Source: Phragmites australis (Eukaryota > Streptophyta > Magnoliopsida > Poales > Poaceae). Taken from it: a stretch of 64,000 bases of DNA. The stretch spans positions 21,153,179 to 21,217,178 of the forward strand of contig NC_084944.1 in the NCBI RefSeq assembly GCF_958298935.1. Direction: 5' to 3'. The translations under genes and the position numbers were made by a program. Position 1 is the first letter of the stretch. Every line of letters starts with the position of its first letter. The notes beneath the pieces were generated by a model, which saw nothing but the letters and a program-made list of their open reading frames with translations, did no database searches and was not told the DNA's origin. Positions 59,569 to 64,000 of this stretch are shown one piece after another.

Positions 59569-59610
59569 GAAATACCCAATATCTTGTTCCAACAAGATAT
59601 TGGGTATTTC
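59569..59610 (+). terminator. psbA 3' stem-loop
   Basis: Perfect 20-bp inverted repeat with a two-base loop: GAAATACCCAATATCTTGTT, CC, AACAAGATATTGGGTATTTC. This is the 3' UTR hairpin that stabilises and processes plastid psbA mRNA. It is still perfect, in contrast to the coding region. Confidence 0.93.
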
Positions 59611-59645
59611 TTTGTTTATTCTAAATCTTTCTATTCTGAATTCAG

Positions 59646-59928
59646 TTAACAACGAGATTTAGTATCCTTTCTTGCACTTTCATAACTCATGAAATGCCGA
59701 GTAGGCATGAATTCCCCCAATTTGCGACCTACCATAGGACTTGTTATGTAAATAGGTATATGTTCCTTTCCATTATGAATTGCGATTGAATGGCCAACCA
59801 TTGCGGGTAGAATGCTAGATGCCCGGGACCACGTTACTATTGTTTCTTTCTCCTCCTTCATATTGACCTTTTATATTTTTTCCAATAAATGACGAGCTAC
59901 AAAAGGATTTGTTTTTTTTTTGTGTCAT
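59646..59928 (-). pseudogene. rps19: NUPT copy of rps19 (ribosomal protein S19)
   Basis: Minus strand, start codon at 59928-59926. The N-terminus reads ATGACACAAAAAAAAAAC, with an extra A in the run relative to the ACGAAAAAAACT-type original, so the frame is lost after about codon 5. From [20 protein letters not shown] (59861) the frame is open again to the end ([16 protein letters not shown], usual end KSRR). Arg3 is changed to Gln. Its position between psbA and trnH shows it is the grass copy at the inverted-repeat edge. Confidence 0.9.
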
Positions 59929-60058
59929 AGCTGATTACTCCTTTTTTTCATTTTAAAGAGTGTCATCCTATGTCCACTATCTCGATCGAGGTATGGAGGT
60001 CAGAATAAATAGAATAATGATGAATGGAAAAAAGAGAAAATCCTTTAGCTGGATAAGG

Positions 60059-60133
60059 GGAGGATGTAGCCAAGTGGATCAAGGCAGTGGATTCTGAATC
60101 CACCATGCGCGGGTTCAATTCCCGTCGTTCGCC
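60059..60133 (+). tRNA. trnH-GUG: NUPT copy of trnH-GUG with altered anticodon (CTG)
   Basis: Cloverleaf matching plastid trnH: GG(A)GGATGTAGCC at the 5' side, anticodon stem GTGGA / TCCAC (60087-60091, 60099-60103), T-arm CGGGTTCAATTCCCG, and acceptor end GTTCGCC. The anticodon at 60094-60096 is CTG instead of GTG, one G-to-C change, which would read CAG (Gln). One acceptor base is also changed (C to A at 60061). Arms otherwise pair. Nuclear expression from internal Pol III boxes cannot be excluded but is not shown. Confidence 0.88.
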
Positions 60134-60188
60134 CATCGCATTATTGCAAATTCCAAAAATGCAATTTTCCATATTCCTAGTTACATAT

Positions 60189-61672
60189 TTATTTACGGCG
60201 ATGAAGAATAAAACTATCACTATATTTTTTCCTTTTACTATTTCTTCTTCCAAGCGCAGGATAACCCCAAGGGGTTGTGGGTTTTTCTCTACCAATGGGG
60301 GCTTTCCCTTCACCGCCCCCATGGGGGTGGTCCACAGGGTTCATAACTACCCCTCTTACTACAGGGCATTTACCTAGCCAACACTTAGATCCGGCTCTAC
60401 CCAAACTTTTTTGGTTCACCCCAACATTACCCACTTGTCCGACTATTGCTAAGCAGTTTTGGGATACCAAACGGACCTCCCCAGATGGTAATCTTAAAGT
60501 GGCCGATTTACCCTCTTTTGCAATCAGTTTCGCTACAACACCTGCTGCTCTAGCTAATTGCCCACCTCTTCCACATGTGATTTCTATGTTATGTATGGCC
60601 GTGCCTAAGGGCATATCGGTTGAAGTAGATTCTTCTTTTTTCTCAAAAAAACCCCTTCCCAAACTATACAAGCTTCTTCCAAAGCATACGGCTTTCTAGA
60701 TGTATATGACGATCTCTAGACAGATGGATCTTATATGAATCGTATGATGAAGTACCATATGAGTGGATATAGAAAAGGAATCCAAATCTGCTGAATCGCT
60801 TATGTTATGATCTTCTACATCCTAGGTCTCCGCGTTCCGTATTCTGGCTTATGTTCTTCATGTAGCATTTAGATCGAATGACTCTATGAAATTACGTCGA
60901 TACTTCCACATATTATGGGTAACGTAGGAGACATCCCTATTTTCACCTGGGGGTCTTAATTACCACTGCTTAGCTTTCAATTCGCCTCTGACCATCAAAT
61001 TAAATGTGAATAACCCGTCCTCCTCTCTTTGAAACAAGGGGCGCTTCCGGTTCCGTGCGTGCTTCAAACAATTTTGTCTTCTCCATATTACCGTATCTCT
61101 AGAGTCAATAATTTTCTATGAGGAACTATTGAACTCAATCACTTGCTACCGTTACTCAACAGTTTTCTGTTGAGGTCTATCCCATAGAGGTAGTCAAATT
61201 GGATCAGTGATCGATTTCTAGGTTTTGTCGTAAACCTAATTGGTTACTTCCAATTACGTAAGTCAATAGTTCAAACCGCACTCAAAGGTAGGGCATTTCC
61301 CATTGATATAGGAACTTTTGTACCAGAAACAATAGTATCTCCAATTATAGCCCCTCTGGGATGTAAAATATATCTCTTCTCATCATCCCCATAGTGTATG
61401 AGACAAATGTATGCATTTCGATTAGGGTCATATTCTATGGTTATGATTCTACCAGATATGTCTTTTTGATTCCGTCGAAAATCGATTTTACGGTATAGAC
61501 GCTTATGACCTCCCCCTCTATGCCTTGTGGTAATGATTCCTCTAGCATTACTACCTTTACCACAATGGTGCCGTCCATGGATCAATTTATTTCGTGGATT
61601 GGATTTCACTTGCATGTCTACGGTTCCCTTGCGTGTGCTCGGGATAGGTGTTTTGTATAAATGTTTCGCCGT
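60189..61672 (-). pseudogene. rpl2: NUPT copy of rpl2 (ribosomal protein L2), frame still open
   Basis: Exon 1 is 61672-61282 on the minus strand. It starts with ACG (61672-61670), the codon that grass plastids edit to AUG, then [18 protein letters not shown] and ends after NALPL. A group II intron begins GTGCGGTTTGAAC at 61281. Exon 2 (about 60619-60189) starts near [15 protein letters not shown] and ends [11 protein letters not shown] with TAA. Exon limits at the 3' splice site are uncertain by a few bases. Both exons are open, but missense changes such as ITRGRGG to ITCGRGG and GKRPVV to GKCPVV (C-to-T) are present. The unedited ACG start and group II intron make expression in the nucleus very unlikely. 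Confidence 0.9.
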
Positions 61673-61690
61673 ATTATTAAGTATTCGCCT

Positions 61691-61972
61691 TTAGTTCTTT
61701 TCTCTATCTAGAAGTGGAATAGAATAACCCGGTTGAAGGGTAATGATCATACATCTGTAATGCATTGTATGTCCCAGAATAGGTCCCATTCTTCTACCCT
61801 TTCGAGGTAGTCGATGGCTATTCACAGCTACTACCTTAACACCAAAGAAGAGTTCGACCCAATGCTTTATTTCTGTCTTAGTGAATCCCAATTCGACATT
61901 AGAAGTATATTGATTCTTTCCCAATAAACAAAGACTCTTTTCTGTAAATACTATGTATTTGATTCCATCCAT
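61691..61972 (-). CDS. rpl23: NUPT copy of rpl23 (ribosomal protein L23), frame intact
   Basis: Complete 93-codon frame, the usual grass length: [20 protein letters not shown] to [17 protein letters not shown] at 61691. Missense changes relative to typical plastid rpl23 include Arg to Cys in KSLRLL and HYRRMI, again C-to-T. It lies 18 bp upstream of rpl2, as in plastids. The protein is part of the large ribosomal subunit. No nuclear transcription signal or transit peptide is present, so it is most likely an unexpressed copy that happens to be unbroken. Confidence 0.85.
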   Translation of the reverse strand: MDGIKYIVFTEKSLCLLGKNQYTSNVELGFTKTEIKHWVELFFGVKVVAVNSHRLPRKGRRMGPILGHTMHYRCMIITLQPGYSIPLLDREKN

Positions 61973-62146
61973 AAATCGACTTTCCCTCTGATGCTCTGAG
62001 TTCCAGTATCAATAAGAATTCGAGTTCTTATTGTTCTTATGTTATGGTATGAATAAACCATATCAATTCGTTATGTATGGATGATGGGTGAGATTTCATG
62101 GATAGAGAGCCAGTTCCAATAGACTTATGGAACGTTCCCGTTCGCG
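61973..62146 (-). other. NUPT: trnI-rpl23 spacer
   Basis: Plastid spacer upstream of rpl23, no gene. Confidence 0.7.
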
Positions 62147-62220
62147 TGCATCCAGTAGGAATTGAACCCTCAAATTTACCAATTATGAGTTGGGCGCTTT
62201 AACCATTCAGCCATGGATGC
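62147..62220 (-). tRNA. trnI-CAU: NUPT copy of trnI-CAU
   Basis: On the minus strand: GCATCCATGGCTGAATGGTT, AAGCGCCCAACTCATAATTG and T-arm GGGTTCAATTCCTACTGGATGCA-type end. The CAT anticodon is intact. In plastids C34 is modified to lysidine so that it reads AUA. The variable/T-arm region reads GTAAATTTGAGGGTTC and carries a few changes. Confidence 0.9.
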
Positions 62221-62305
62221 TTAACAGGGATCATCGTACATCATAAATAACCAATTTTCATATAGAAAGACATATAATAGAAAAATGTAATCAAAAATAT
62301 TCAGA

Positions 62306-63480
62306 GATGGCAAATATTCGGAAATGACTATGAAAACACCTCTCTGGATCCTCGAATTGAAAGAGAGATTGAGAGGGATCAATAATCCTAATTCTCTCTA
62401 TTTGGAATGGATCCATTTGAGTCTGACTCATAGTGATCATTTCTCTTTAGCAAAGAATGACCTTGGTTATCAAAGGATTGAACAACCAGGATCCATTTAC
62501 TTATGATACCTAGTTGACATTGCTAACAAGGATCTACTGAATTATGAGTTTAATAGATCCTCTTTAGCAGAAAGACGTATATTTCTTGCTCATTATCAGA
62601 CAATCACTTATTCCAAAACCTGGGGCTAATCGTTTTCATTTACCATCTCATGGCAAACCCTTTTCATTCCGCTTAGCCCTATTAGGTATTTTAGTGATAG
62701 GTTATATAGGAACTGGACGATCCTATTTGGTCAAATACCTAACGAAAAATTCCTATTTTCCTTTCATTAAGGTACGAGGGCTTCTTATTCCACAAGAACG
62801 AAAGCACCTTTTCATTCTTTCATATACTAGGGGTTTTTACTTGGAAAAGACAATGTTCCATACTAAAGGATTCGGGTCCATAACCACAAGTTCCAGTGCA
62901 CTAGATCTTGTAGCACTTAGCAACGAGGCCCTATCCATTAGTATTCCACATAAGAAATCCATTATAGAAACTAATACAATTAGATTAGCTCTTCATAGAC
63001 AAACTTGGGGTTTGTGAGCCAAGATAAGACCGGCTCGGGATCATGGGACCCTTTTCTATCAGATAGGAGGGGATCTTGTACAAAATAGACTTCTAAGTAA
63101 TAACCCCATAGATCCTATACCTATCTATATAAAGAGGCAATCATGTCAGGAAGCGGGTTTTTCTTTGGCCAAATGGTACTTCGAACTTGGAACGAGCATG
63201 AAGAGATTAACGAGACTTATTTCTCTTTTGAGTTTTTCTAGCGGACCAGTCGCGCAAGATCTTTGGTCTTCCCCTGGAACCGATGAAAAAGTGGGTCGCT
63301 TCTTATGGACTCGCTCAGAATGATTCTTCTCTATCTATAGTTCATGGCCTATTAGAAGTAGAAGGTCCTCTGGTGAAATCCTTACCGACAGAAAAAGATT
63401 GCAGTCGGATTGATAATAATCGAGTGCCATTACTTCGTCGGTCCGAACCAAGGAATCCGTTAGAAATGTTTTGAAATGGA
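62306..63480 (+). pseudogene. ycf2: NUPT copy of the grass ycf2 relic
   Basis: Patches of ycf2 in order, in several frames: [20 protein letters not shown] (62410-62500), [19 protein letters not shown] (62560-62620), the Walker A-like [12 protein letters not shown] (~62707-62745), then a jump that removes the rest of the AAA domain to [20 protein letters not shown] (62776-62840), [14 protein letters not shown], and last [14 protein letters not shown] to [13 protein letters not shown] (63283-63474). In grasses ycf2 is already a deleted pseudogene in the plastome, so most of this decay predates transfer to the nucleus. That, with the position next to trnI, supports a grass origin. Confidence 0.88.
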
Positions 63481-63662
63481 TATTGTTCTCTCTTTGATCA
63501 GGGATTGCTATATAAAATGGGTAAGTCACTAATCGAATCCCTTTGACAAATCGGGTGTCATATTAGATATCATATTCTATATATATAGAAATATCATAAA
63601 ATAGACATAGAATTTTTGGTTGGGAATTTCGAATGAATCATTGAGTGAAAAAGGAGCAAAGA

Positions 63663-64000
63663 ATGACAAAAGATGAGACTCTACTAGTCTTCACTCTTGT
63701 GGTTTCCTCGGTTTCTGTTTTCTTATTCGGGATCTTGCTTTTCATGGTTCTCATCTCTGCAACTCATGATTTTCGCGAGAGAACCAAATCCACGTTGGTG
63801 AAGATCATGATTTGGGCTGATATAGTAGTTATTACCTTTGCAATTGTGGTTCGAATCTATCCGATCTTTATCTTTTTGCTCAACGAATGAATAAAACCCC
63901 TTGTTGAAGCCCTTTATGATAAGCTTCCCTGGATCTGGGAACTTTCTCTTTCACGGTATTGGGATCGTTTGATCGATTTCCTTGATCGCTACTTATGGGT
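63663..64000 (+). pseudogene. NUPT copy of grass inverted-repeat ORF (orf249-like), partial
   Basis: The ATG at 63663 opens MTKDETLLVFTLVVSSVSVF, a hydrophobic N-terminus with two likely membrane segments (about residues 8-32 and 48-72). The frame stops at TGA 63888-63890, where the intact grass ORF has CGA (Arg), then continues IKPLVEALYDKLPWIWELSL to the window edge. I recognise it as the hypothetical ~249-residue ORF annotated in rice and maize plastid inverted repeats; its function is unknown. The break is a single C-to-T change. Confidence 0.8.

Noticed and set aside
60277..60699. 140-codon plus-strand frame over rpl2 exon 2.
   Set aside because: Antisense of rpl2; the rpl2 protein identity is unambiguous on the minus strand.

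Overview
This is a stretch of a grass (Poaceae) nuclear genome with no recognisable single-copy host gene. About 53 kb is nested transposable elements, and the last ~10.6 kb is a nuclear copy of plastid DNA (NUPT). The grass assignment rests on plastid gene order: rps16, trnK/matK, psbA, an inverted-repeat copy of rps19 plus trnH, rpl2, rpl23, trnI-CAU, a ycf2 relic that is internally deleted, and the grass inverted-repeat ORF known as orf249. The TE families (Ty1-copia with a tRNA-Met primer site, Tekay/Del-like chromoviruses, other Ty3-gypsy elements, TNP2-type CACTA, Stowaway MITE) fit a grass.

Layout. 1-9.1 kb: minus-strand 3' ends of one Ty3-gypsy family (called family A here), a copia LTR with primer site and leader, a diverged gypsy-type LTR, one end of a CACTA element and a Stowaway MITE. 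9.1-10.3 kb: an LTR-like promoter region. 10.3-19.1 kb: a decayed Ty1-copia element whose two LTRs both carry a GC-rich ~109-bp tandem array. 19.4-23.3 kb: a second tandem repeat built on GGTGACCTAGGC, split by a solo LTR with 5-bp target duplication CATAA. 23.3-36.8 kb: TE debris split by a 12-kb CACTA element (24373-36360, target duplication AGA) carrying decayed TNP2 and TNPA-like genes plus a small GRF zinc-finger gene. 36.8-38.8 kb: minus-strand family A pol (RT C-terminus, RNase H, integrase). 38.8-48.9 kb: a minus-strand chromovirus with chromodomain, one 2.9-kb LTR, inactivated protease and RT, interrupted by a 3.1-kb non-autonomous CACTA (44342-47434, target duplication TCC). 48.9-53.4 kb: another family A 3' end, split by a 4.1-kb solo LTR (49152-53292, target duplication AGTCC). 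~53.4-64.0 kb: the NUPT, running off the window.

Nothing here looks functional as a cellular system. Every element with a long reading frame carries nonsense, deletion or active-site changes, many of the C-to-T / G-to-A type expected of methylated silent DNA. The value of the window is structural: datable nested insertions with exact target duplications, tandem arrays inside LTRs, a dispersed CGGTCAGACCG motif in chromovirus LTRs, a GRF gene inside a CACTA, and a plastid insertion in which rpl2 and rpl23 stay open while matK, psbA, rps19 and orf249 are broken and trnH carries an altered anticodon. Family assignments come from motif recognition by eye; boundaries without a target duplication are approximate.
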